A stretch of DNA of 29,598 nucleotides from assembly GCA_018303575.1 (NCBI GenBank), contig JAGVXW010000011.1, forward strand, positions 1 through 29,598, read 5' to 3'. This DNA comes from Candidatus Woesearchaeota archaeon. GTDB taxonomy: Archaea > Nanobdellota > Nanobdellia > Woesearchaeales > WJIZ01. The notes beneath the pieces were generated by a model. It made no database searches. It was not told the origin of the DNA and saw only the letters and a list, made by a program, of their open reading frames with translations. Positions 14,227 to 20,936 of the stretch are shown piece by piece. Each line of letters opens with the position of its first letter. Within the stretch, counting starts at the first letter, position 1. Position numbers and translations under genes: made by a program.

Positions 14227-15071
14227 CTTGTGTAGGGAGTGATATCCACCTTTTGCCTGGGAATACCAAATCTGCCATATACCAGTGTTCCAGAGAGACT
14301 CTCGTCTTTAAGTTTATAAAGATTTCGCGCCCCCGACGTGGAAATGTCCACTGCTCCCCTTCTGGAGATGATGAGCAAACTGCCCTTAAACCCCTTGCTC
14401 ATCAGCTCGCTGGTGGTAGGAAGCCCCCAACCGCGGCCCTCTTCCTGAGCCTTCGTACTTTTGCCGTTCAAGGCAAGGTTCACGGCCTCGAAGTCCTCGT
14501 TAAATGTAATGCCTGATTTCTCAAAACGCCCAGGAATGGTGATCCCATTGTCCATGATACCGATATCAATATAGCCCTTCTTTTCAAAGCACTGGGCCAT
14601 CACAGTCGCATGGCCAAAGGCAGAATGCTGCTCGAGGTTATCCGCCAGTTCGCTTAGCACGTACTTGAGGCCATTTTGATAATTTTCCACTTTCGGGAAG
14701 TTCTGGTCAATGAACCGGAACATCTCGTTCAAATGCTGCGGCACATTGTTGCGGAAGTGGCAAATAGGAAAACAGGTGTGAGGGCGGTCCTCGTTTCCAA
14801 ACGGAAAGCCGATCTGCTTTAGGTGGTTGACTACTGCCTGTGACCGAGGAGCGGTGATATCGACCTTACACCCTTCAGAGCGAAGTTCCGAGATTCTATG
14901 GCTGAGCAGGAGCGAAGCGCAAGGCAGAATCCATTCAATCCTGCTGAGGTCGAGCTCAATCTTGGCTGAGCGCGCTTTGCCTGTCTCATGCTTAATGTTT
15001 TCCAAGAATGCCAGCATTTCCTTAATCTGCTGCAGGGGCTTGTCTGTATCTATGAGGTGCAAAGGATGCAT
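14223..15071 (-). CDS. GHKL-type ATPase/kinase with N-terminal STAS-like region
   Basis: Residues 1 to about 92 look like a STAS-type fold (IELDLSRIEWILPCASLLL). Residues about 115-255 form the HATPase domain: N box ELADNLEQHS (Glu141, Asn145), G1 box IGIMDNGITIPG (Asp174, Gly176), and G2 box EGRGWGLPT (211-219). These are the ATP-binding motifs of histidine kinases and anti-sigma-factor kinases; no phospho-acceptor His domain is visible. It is coupled by a 4-nt overlap to the STAS-like gene. The TATA-like box (15094-15104) is 27 nt before the ATG, giving a leaderless mRNA. The pair lies between the intact and orphan copies of a gene end, which suggests a moved module. Confidence 0.78.
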   Translation of the reverse strand: MHPLHLIDTDKPLQQIKEMLAFLENIKHETGKARSAKIELDLSRIEWILPCASLLLSHRISELRSEGCKVDITAPRSQAVVNHLKQIGFPFGNEDRPHTCFPICHFRNNVPQHLNEMFRFIDQNFPKVENYQNGLKYVLSELADNLEQHSAFGHATVMAQCFEKKGYIDIGIMDNGITIPGRFEKSGITFNEDFEAVNLALNGKSTKAQEEGRGWGLPTTSELMSKGFKGSLLIISRRGAVDISTSGARNLYKLKDESLSGTLVYGRFGIPRQKVDITPYTS

Positions 15072-15152
15072 GAGAATGGACTGAAGGCTTCCCTTAATAT
15101 ATTTTTTGAGGTGAAGAGGTAAAATGCAGTCTGTGGAGAAAATATCTTGCGC

Positions 15153-15974
15153 TCACTTGAATACCATTGCGAACGTGTCCAGATCTTCGACGTCCACTTT
15201 TCCGACGGTGAACTTCGATTTTTCTTTGATAACCATCTTATCGTTCATTCGCAAGAGAGCGGTGAACGAGTTCTTCCTGCTCGCCAGGACATCGCGAGGC
15301 CTGTACGTGACCACGTTCCGCTCGATTTTCTGGGGCTTGATCTTGTAGACGCCGACGCCCTTCGCGTAAATGACAACCCCGTGCAGCATGCCTTCGATTT
15401 GAAGCGCAAGGTCGGGATCGTGCTGCTTGATCAGCGAGAGGTTCCGCATGGCGATGGATGCTGACTGCTGGCAGGAGAACGAGCAGGGGAAATGCGAGAG
15501 CAAGGTAGCGTCGAAGCATCTCAGGCAGTTGTTGTTCTGCCAGAAGAATTCGATTCCGGCGGAGTTCCTGCAGGTGAAGAGCGTGAAATCATTGCCCTGC
15601 TTCGCGGCTTCCTGGGCGTGCTTCGCGTAGAACTCGCAGCAGCAGGACGGGTAGCCCAAGATTCGACCCAGGGCCCGATAATCCTTTTCATTCTTCTTCG
15701 CCTGAAGCGCCGTTTCCTGGTCTTTGGCTATATATAAGACAGGAAACCCCCGGTCGCCGACTTTCCCCGAGTCGGAATAGCCCCTGCTTGGGTCAACCAC
15801 CGGCTGCACCCTGAACTCCGATGTTGTGTACCAGAGCTTGTTGTCCTTGAGCCACGTGAGGAGCTCCTTCTTATCCAGCAGGACTCTCGCCGCGGGCTTG
15901 ATGCCATGGGCGACATAGAAGATGTCCAGCGCCTTCGCGACCGAGCCTGTGACTTTGGTGAGGGTGTCGAGCAT
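15153..15974 (-). CDS. Cysteine-rich DUF483-like protein
   Basis: The 273-residue protein has a central cysteine-rich part: LGYPSCCCEFY (Cys111-113), FTCRN (Cys135), NNCLRC (Cys150, Cys153), and SHFPCSFSCQQSASIA (Cys164, Cys168). The GYPxCC and HxPCSxxC motifs are those I associate with the archaeal DUF483 family, which has no established function; metal or Fe-S binding is likely. The C-terminal part is a strand-rich, Arg/Lys-rich segment. A TATA-like box (15996-16006) lies 27 nt before the ATG at 15974, so it has its own leaderless promoter although it follows panD by 42 nt. Its last 20 codons (15153-15212) are duplicated at 13812-13871. Confidence 0.68.
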   Translation of the reverse strand: MLDTLTKVTGSVAKALDIFYVAHGIKPAARVLLDKKELLTWLKDNKLWYTTSEFRVQPVVDPSRGYSDSGKVGDRGFPVLYIAKDQETALQAKKNEKDYRALGRILGYPSCCCEFYAKHAQEAAKQGNDFTLFTCRNSAGIEFFWQNNNCLRCFDATLLSHFPCSFSCQQSASIAMRNLSLIKQHDPDLALQIEGMLHGVVIYAKGVGVYKIKPQKIERNVVTYRPRDVLASRKNSFTALLRMNDKMVIKEKSKFTVGKVDVEDLDTFAMVFK

Positions 15975-16016
15975 ACGCCGTTGCTTCCGGAGAATCTATT
16001 TAATGCTTTTGCTGAC

Positions 16017-16358
16017 TCAGAGAAATCGCGCAAACCTATTCTTTTCATCTACAAGAATATTCCTTGCCTTGATTTTCTTGTCCGTCAGCGCGAAGGCCAT
16101 GATGATGATCTCGTCCCCTTTCTGGATGAGGTGCGATGCCGCGCCGTTCATGCAGATGATTCCGGAGTCCTTCTTTCCCGCTATCACATAGGTCGTAAGC
16201 CTTGCGCCGTTGGTGTTATCAACAACCAAGACCTGCTCGCCAGCCCATAAATCTACCTTTTCCATGAGGGATTCGTCTATGGTGATAGAGCCCATATAGT
16301 TCAGATTGGCGTCCGTGACGCGTGCCTTGTGGATTTTCGATTTCAGCATCATTCGCAT
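16017..16358 (-). CDS. panD: Aspartate 1-decarboxylase (pyruvoyl type)
   Basis: This enzyme converts L-aspartate to beta-alanine, a precursor of pantothenate and CoA. The sequence follows the bacterial family closely: MLKSKIHKARVTDANLNYMG, then the self-cleavage site Gly-Ser in YMGSITID (Gly23-Ser24, equivalent to Gly24-Ser25 of E. coli), which yields the pyruvoyl group. Also present are NGARLTTYVI (Arg and Tyr of the active site) and ICMNGAAS (the conserved Asn). The length of 113 is typical. I chose the ATG at 16358 because it aligns with the E. coli start and has GGTGAG 5-6 nt upstream; a GTG at 16367 overlapping the methyltransferase stop is also possible. Most archaea make beta-alanine with a PLP enzyme, so this gene may be of bacterial origin. 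Confidence 0.93.
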   Translation of the reverse strand: MRMMLKSKIHKARVTDANLNYMGSITIDESLMEKVDLWAGEQVLVVDNTNGARLTTYVIAGKKDSGIICMNGAASHLIQKGDEIIIMAFALTDKKIKARNILVDEKNRFARFL

Positions 16359-16363
16359 CATAC

Positions 16364-17176
16364 TCACCTGCTGACGAAGAACGGGCTATAAATATTTTCC
16401 CCGTTGATGGCGACACAATGCCGGATATCTCGTAGCCTGAACCCGGCTTCCTGAAGTAGATCGTCGAGTTTCACGAACGGAAGATGCAAGCCATTGTAGA
16501 TTCTCTCCTCCTTCGCATTGCCTACAGTCAGCTCTGAAATGACGCGACGGATATGTCCTCTTTTGTGGCCTATATCGAACGTCAGCGTTGCTGGAATCCC
16601 CCCTATTTCCCCCTTTCCCACTTGTTCTTTCCCCTCTTTCTCGAAAACATGTGGCATATCAAAGTAGAAAATTCCGCCGCGCCTGAGCTGCTCGCGAATC
16701 GCTCTAAATGAACGCACCAATGATTCATCTGCCTTTTCGCAGTCAATCCGGAACTGGTCTTCCTGATTTCCCCAAGAAAGAACATATGGAAGCGAGTTTC
16801 CTCTCAGCATTACGACATCGTAGCCCCCTTCAAAATGGCGTGAAAGCTCACACCATCTCAAAACTTTTGGATCGAGCGCCAGGCCTGCCGCTTCAGACGC
16901 TTGCCTTGTAGCGTCTGCCATGAGGGCGTCGCCATCAGAGCAGTCAATTGCGTATCCTCTTTTTGCCAAGGCGATCGTGAACTCTCCGCTTCCACATCCG
17001 CAGTCAAGAATTCTTTTTGGGCTCCCCCATGCCGCAACAAGCCCGCCGCTGCCCCCGACAAACTCCGTCCTCCTTACTCCGCCAAACTTTCTTTCGAGGC
17101 TTGCGGCTACTTCATCCACGTTCCAGAGCAGCGGAACTGATTTTTGCCAGTGCGAGACGTAGTTGGTTGTTTCCAT
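16364..17176 (-). CDS. Class I SAM-dependent methyltransferase
   Basis: The 270-residue protein has motif I RILDCGCGSGEFTIALAKRG (about 55-74), an acidic residue after strand 2 (IDCSDGD), and a strand-4 segment YDVVMLRGNSLPYVL (about 118-132). The RGNSL pattern resembles glycine/sarcosine N-methyltransferase-like enzymes. A post-motif segment GGIFYFDMPHV follows. The acceptor substrate cannot be read from the sequence. The stop sits at the start of panD, so the two are translated together. A TATA-like box around 17205-17215 predicts a leader of a few nucleotides, with AGGAA before the ATG. Confidence 0.83.
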   Translation of the reverse strand: METTNYVSHWQKSVPLLWNVDEVAASLERKFGGVRRTEFVGGSGGLVAAWGSPKRILDCGCGSGEFTIALAKRGYAIDCSDGDALMADATRQASEAAGLALDPKVLRWCELSRHFEGGYDVVMLRGNSLPYVLSWGNQEDQFRIDCEKADESLVRSFRAIREQLRRGGIFYFDMPHVFEKEGKEQVGKGEIGGIPATLTFDIGHKRGHIRRVISELTVGNAKEERIYNGLHLPFVKLDDLLQEAGFRLRDIRHCVAINGENIYSPFFVSR

Positions 17177-17240
17177 TTCCTGTTACTCTATAGAAGAGAA
17201 GACTACTATTAAATATTCTCACTAAAATTTTTAATAAAAA

Positions 17241-17262
17241 GATAAATTTATATAGAAATAAG
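17241..17262 (+). promoter_or_regulatory. TATA box of the second double Lrp regulator
   Basis: TTTATATAG (17247-17255) is centred 28 nt before the ATG at 17279, implying a leaderless mRNA. The stretch from 17241 resembles the promoter of the paralogue from 9097, so promoter and gene may have been duplicated together or may bind the same regulator. Confidence 0.6.
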
Positions 17263-17278
17263 AAAGAATAATAAAAAT

Positions 17279-18241
17279 ATGAAGGAAATCGACCTCAAGG
17301 ATCGCAAAATCCTTTACCAGCTCGACGTCAACGCGCGGCAGTCGAACGCCAGGATCGGAAAGAAAGTGAGGCTGTCCCCGGAAGTGGTTTTCCACAGAAT
17401 CAGGAATCTCGAGAAGCGCGGAATCATTGAAGGATATTACGCGACGCTCGACCCCACGAAATTCGGCTACAAAGCATACAGGGTGTATGTCAAGACGCAG
17501 GATTTGACGCTGGAGACGGAAAAAGAGCTCTTCGACTGGCTTGTCGCAAACAAAAAGACCTACTGGGTCGGAAGGATTGAAGGCGCCTGGGACGTGGATT
17601 TCCTCATCTGGGTCAAGGACGATTACGAGTTCGAGCAGGAATGGCTGAGATTCCTGCAGCAATTCAGGAAGTATGTGCATTCCAAGCTCATCCAAATCTA
17701 CACGCGGCTCCACCAGTTCCACAGGCCGCTGCTTCTGGGGAAAACCCAGGACGAAGAGCCGGAAGTGGTTCTTTTTTCGCAGGATCGTGCCACTCTGGAC
17801 CAGACAGACTTCAAGATTCTCAAAGCGATCGCGACAGACGCAAGAGGGTCGCTGACTTCCCTCTCAAAGAAAGTCGGCCTTTCGCCTAAGAATGTCTCCT
17901 ACCGGCTCAAGGCGCTGCTCAGGAAGGGAGTTATCCGGGACTTCAGGGCAAAACTCAACGTGGAAAAGCTGGGCTATCAGAGCTATAAGATAGAGATCGA
18001 CCTTAACGACCATTCTGTCCTCAGGAAGCTGTACTCCTTCGCGAAGCTCCATCCCTTCATCACGTATATCAACCAAGTTATCGGCCTTGCAGATTTCGAC
18101 GCAGACGTTGAAATCCCTAATGGCCATACGATCATGGAGCTGTTGGGCCAGTTAAGGAAGGAATTCGGCGCAGCCATCCGCGAAATCCGCTATTTCACCA
18201 TCAGAAAAGTCTACAAAATCTCCTATCTGCCTGAGCTTTGA
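17279..18241 (+). CDS. Second double Lrp/AsnC-type regulator (HTH-RAM-HTH-RAM)
   Basis: A paralogue of the protein at 9127 with the same four-domain order. HTH 1 at about 3-52 shares DLKDRKILYQLDVNARQS exactly with the paralogue; RAM 1 at about 55-145; HTH 2 at about 172-222 (FKILKAIATDARGSLTSLSK, LSPKNVSYRLKALL); RAM 2 at about 225-315. The RAM domains differ far more than the first HTH, so the two regulators may read similar DNA sites but sense different ligands. The gene is transcribed away from the methyltransferase/panD operon, whose promoter is only about 30 nt from its own, so that operon is a candidate target. Confidence 0.82.
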   Translation: MKEIDLKDRKILYQLDVNARQSNARIGKKVRLSPEVVFHRIRNLEKRGIIEGYYATLDPTKFGYKAYRVYVKTQDLTLETEKELFDWLVANKKTYWVGRIEGAWDVDFLIWVKDDYEFEQEWLRFLQQFRKYVHSKLIQIYTRLHQFHRPLLLGKTQDEEPEVVLFSQDRATLDQTDFKILKAIATDARGSLTSLSKKVGLSPKNVSYRLKALLRKGVIRDFRAKLNVEKLGYQSYKIEIDLNDHSVLRKLYSFAKLHPFITYINQVIGLADFDADVEIPNGHTIMELLGQLRKEFGAAIREIRYFTIRKVYKISYLPEL

Positions 18242-18268
18242 GCTACTCCAGCATAATGGTGACGAACC

Positions 18269-18277
18269 TTTATATAA
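18269..18277 (+). promoter_or_regulatory. TATA box of the nucleotidyltransferase gene
   Basis: TTTATATAA is centred about 39 nt before the ATG at 18312, predicting a start near 18300. A GTG at 18303 and the ATG at 18312 (preceded by GTGAGG) are both possible starts. Confidence 0.55.
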
Positions 18278-18311
18278 CATTCAACGAAAGAAGAAGCCAG
18301 TTGTGAGGGCC

Positions 18312-19118
18312 ATGGACATCCAGATTCCCCAGAGGGCGCAGTATTCTGACAGCGTGAGGCGCGACGAGCTTGAGATCGCCCGCAAGTTCACCCATGCGGT
18401 GCAGAAGGAGATGGGGAAGTTCGTAAAAGGAGTTATCCTGTTCGGCTCGAGCGCGCGGCACACCTCCACTCCTAATTCGGATATTGATATGCTTGTTTTG
18501 ATTGATGACCTCAGCACGTACATCACCCGCGACGTCGCGGACGCATACAGGATCGTCATCCAAAGATTGATCAACCAGAATAGCAGGCGGCTGCACGTGG
18601 TCACGTTGCGCCTGACAGCGTTTTGGGACTACATCCGGAACGGCGACCCCATCGGCATCAACATGCTCAGGGACGGCATCTCCATGTGGGACTCGGGCTT
18701 CTTCGAGCCCCTCCAGTTGCTTCTGAAGAAAGGAAGAATCAGGCCGACGGATGAGAGCATCTGGGCTTATTATCTGAAGGCGCCCACGACGCTGAAGAAT
18801 GCGAAGTGGCACGTGATGCAAGGAGTTGTCGACTTATACTGGGCCGTGATCGACGCCGCCCACGCTGCCCTGATGAGCCAGAACGCCGTCCCCCCGACAC
18901 CAGAGCACGTCGCAGACATGCTCGATGAGGTGCTCGTAAATAAGGGGCTGTTGGAGCGGGAATACTCGAAGATCATGCGCAACATGTACGAGCGCGCCAA
19001 GATGATCCTGCATTATGAGTTGCATGAAGTCCGGGGCATCGATTTCGACCATTATCTTGAGGACGCTAATCGGTTTGTGGAAAGGATGAAGGTGTTCATT
19101 GGGGAGAGGCCGAAATAA
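18312..19118 (+). CDS. Nucleotidyltransferase-fold protein with HEPN-like C-terminal half
   Basis: The N-terminal domain has the polymerase-beta-like nucleotidyltransferase signature GVILFGSSARHTSTPNSDID (40-59): Gly45-Ser46 and the metal-binding pair Asp57 and Asp59. The usual third acid is not obvious; a His follows in the LHVVTLRLTAFW segment. The middle part (about 115-145, NMLRDGISMWDSGFFEPLQL) resembles a conserved archaeal nucleotidyltransferase family. The C-terminal part (from about 155) is helical and HEPN-like. MNT and HEPN proteins usually occur as separate toxin-antitoxin partners; here both sit in one polypeptide. The ATG was chosen for its position after GTGAGG; a GTG 9 nt upstream is possible. 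Activity could be nucleotidylation of a protein or tRNA. Confidence 0.72.
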   Translation: MDIQIPQRAQYSDSVRRDELEIARKFTHAVQKEMGKFVKGVILFGSSARHTSTPNSDIDMLVLIDDLSTYITRDVADAYRIVIQRLINQNSRRLHVVTLRLTAFWDYIRNGDPIGINMLRDGISMWDSGFFEPLQLLLKKGRIRPTDESIWAYYLKAPTTLKNAKWHVMQGVVDLYWAVIDAAHAALMSQNAVPPTPEHVADMLDEVLVNKGLLEREYSKIMRNMYERAKMILHYELHEVRGIDFDHYLEDANRFVERMKVFIGERPK

Positions 19119-19129
19119 ATTCTCGTTTA

Positions 19130-19209
19130 TTGACGCAGACGAGGGAGGGGTCGCTCCACTCGGGAAACCCGAGTAGGGCATTTTCGGAGAAAATGACCGT
19201 CTGCGTCAA
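19130..19209 (-). repeat. Structured repeat element B (homologous to 11325-11401)
   Basis: An 80-bp element closed by a perfect 12-bp stem (TTGACGCAGACG 19130-19141 with CGTCTGCGTCAA 19198-19209). Inside are a 7-bp hairpin ACTCGGG-aaa-CCCGAGT (19158-19174) and CATTTTC-gga-GAAAATG (19179-19195). The minus-strand reading aligns with element A over its length. It lies between the convergent nucleotidyltransferase and surface-protein genes, the same kind of location as element A. The remaining bases to 19279 hold no other feature I can see. Confidence 0.78.
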
Positions 19210-19279
19210 ATTTGCAATGAATCACAGAAATCGCAGAGCTGCCTCATAAAAAACAGAAAGGAAAAAGAAAATTAAGCGC

Positions 19280-20863
19280 CTACTTGAACAGCATCACCAG
19301 GATGCCGATCACGATCACGAGGAGCACCACGGCTCCCGCGCCGAGCAGCACGAGATACATGTTCGAGCCGGTGAAGCCGGTGTCGACCTGCGCGTAGACA
19401 GGGGCTGTTCCTGTGCCTCCCTGCTGGCTTGGGGGCGTCACCACCACAACCTCTTCAGGCTCTTCCGGTGTTTCAGGCTCTCCTGCTCCCGAAGAAGGCG
19501 CGACACAGTTCTGCACCAACACTTCGGTAGTCATCGTGTCTTCTAGGCGGTCGGTGTCGCGATAGACGCTGATGGAAACAGGATAGCTGTCCACAGGAAG
19601 ATCAGTCGCGCCAACCGGCACGGTCAGGAGCAAGTCGGCGTCGTCATCGAAGCCGGTGCCCATGTCGATGTTGCCGTCGTCAAAGGCCTCATAATCCAAA
19701 TTGAGGTCATCGCTCGTCGCGGTGACGCGCACTTCCGTCTCATCCTCGTCGCCGTAGTTGACAACCATGATGTCCATCGTGCCGGTGCGGGTGCAGCTGA
19801 GCACGCTGGGCCTCATCTGGGCTGACCCTATCTGGAGATCATGCGAATCCTTGTCGATGCCCATGGTGAAGCGCTTCACGATGCGGTGGGTGATCCCGTT
19901 CTCGTCGCGGCCCTCGATCTCGATGATGATGTCATAGTCGTCCGTGTCGACGCGCTTGGGGATGTCGAAGCTCAGCTTGAAGTTCTTGTTCCTGCCGGCC
20001 TGGATGTCCTCCTCATTGGTCTCGTCATCAAGGTCATCGCCGTCATCGATGCTCTCGACGGTGACGGTCATGGAGACGTCCCTGATCTCGATGTCGGAAT
20101 CATCAGGATAGGCGTTCTCGACTTCCGCGTCGACGGTGAGCCGGTCTCCCGGCTGAGCGCTGCTGATGGACGTGCCGTCGCCGGAGTTCTCCATGTTCTT
20201 GTCGTCCTCAGAGCCGACCTTGAAATCCAGGTCTTTCAGCCTGAGGCGCAGGGGATTATTCACCTGAATGCTCATGGTATCCGCTGCGGTTGCAGCGCCG
20301 TCCGAGACGATCATTCTGAACGTGTAATTGCCGACATCATAGCCGATGAATTGGGCTACGGGTTGGGTTGTGCTGTAGACCAGGTCCCAATTGTCAGAAG
20401 GCGCGGAGACCTCCTCCCAGAGGAAAGTGAGGGTATCCCCATCAGGGTCGTTGGCGGATCCGGTAATTGAGACCGTGGTGTTGCGCGCGGCATTGAGGTC
20501 AGAGCCGGCGTTCGCGGAAGGCGCCCGGTTCACGTTGGTGAAGGTGAGCGTCGCGACTTTCGAATCATTCTTGGTGCTGTCGCTTGCATCCCTTGCAATG
20601 AACAGGAAACTGAAAACCCGGTTCACGTTGCTTGAATCATGGCCCGGGGAAAACGTGAAATTTGTCACTGTTGCCGGCCCTGTGGTGGAAAATGAGCCCT
20701 GGCTGGAATTCTTGGAGAATGTTGCGCTCACGTCCGTGGAGAGCGTCACGGTGATCGTCTGATCCTCAGGCGTCGCTGTCGTTGGGTCCACCGTTAGCGA
20801 GATGGCCTGCGCCAGGCTGACCAGCAGTGCACACATCAAGCCAAATATGAAGAGCTTTTTCAT
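19280..20863 (-). CDS. Type I membrane surface protein, putative S-layer-like, with PKD/cadherin-like domain
   Basis: The 527-residue protein has a signal peptide (1-20, MKKLFIFGLMCALLVSLAQA), a Thr/Ser-rich first domain (about 21-108), a PKD/cadherin-like domain (about 112-205, with NRAPSANAGS, NDPDGDTLTF and a closing MIVSDG), and two CARDB-like domains (about 206-340 and 345-455) with DHD-like acidic loops and a single pair of Cys (LSC...QNC). A Pro/Glu-rich stalk (about 458-485) and one transmembrane helix (about 503-526) with a short FK tail follow. This is a cell-surface protein anchored at its C-terminus. It shares its last two domains with the next gene upstream and is likely part of the same cell envelope. 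Confidence 0.8.
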   Translation of the reverse strand: MKKLFIFGLMCALLVSLAQAISLTVDPTTATPEDQTITVTLSTDVSATFSKNSSQGSFSTTGPATVTNFTFSPGHDSSNVNRVFSFLFIARDASDSTKNDSKVATLTFTNVNRAPSANAGSDLNAARNTTVSITGSANDPDGDTLTFLWEEVSAPSDNWDLVYSTTQPVAQFIGYDVGNYTFRMIVSDGAATAADTMSIQVNNPLRLRLKDLDFKVGSEDDKNMENSGDGTSISSAQPGDRLTVDAEVENAYPDDSDIEIRDVSMTVTVESIDDGDDLDDETNEEDIQAGRNKNFKLSFDIPKRVDTDDYDIIIEIEGRDENGITHRIVKRFTMGIDKDSHDLQIGSAQMRPSVLSCTRTGTMDIMVVNYGDEDETEVRVTATSDDLNLDYEAFDDGNIDMGTGFDDDADLLLTVPVGATDLPVDSYPVSISVYRDTDRLEDTMTTEVLVQNCVAPSSGAGEPETPEEPEEVVVVTPPSQQGGTGTAPVYAQVDTGFTGSNMYLVLLGAGAVVLLVIVIGILVMLFK

Positions 20864-20878
20864 TGTCCTACCCCGTAT

Positions 20879-20910
20879 TTGCGCTTAAAAAGCGCAAGGC
20901 GTTTATAAAT
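20879..20910 (-). promoter_or_regulatory. Promoter with operator-like palindrome for the surface protein gene
   Basis: The minus-strand TATA TTTATAAAC (about 20900-20908) predicts a transcript start near 20878 and a 15-nt leader. A perfect 8-bp inverted repeat, TTGCGCTT (20879-20886) and AAGCGCAA (20890-20897) with a 3-nt centre, fills the space between TATA and start site. A protein bound there would block RNA polymerase. Confidence 0.5.
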
Positions 20911-20936
20911 TTTTCCATTTTAGAGTGGTTACAGAA

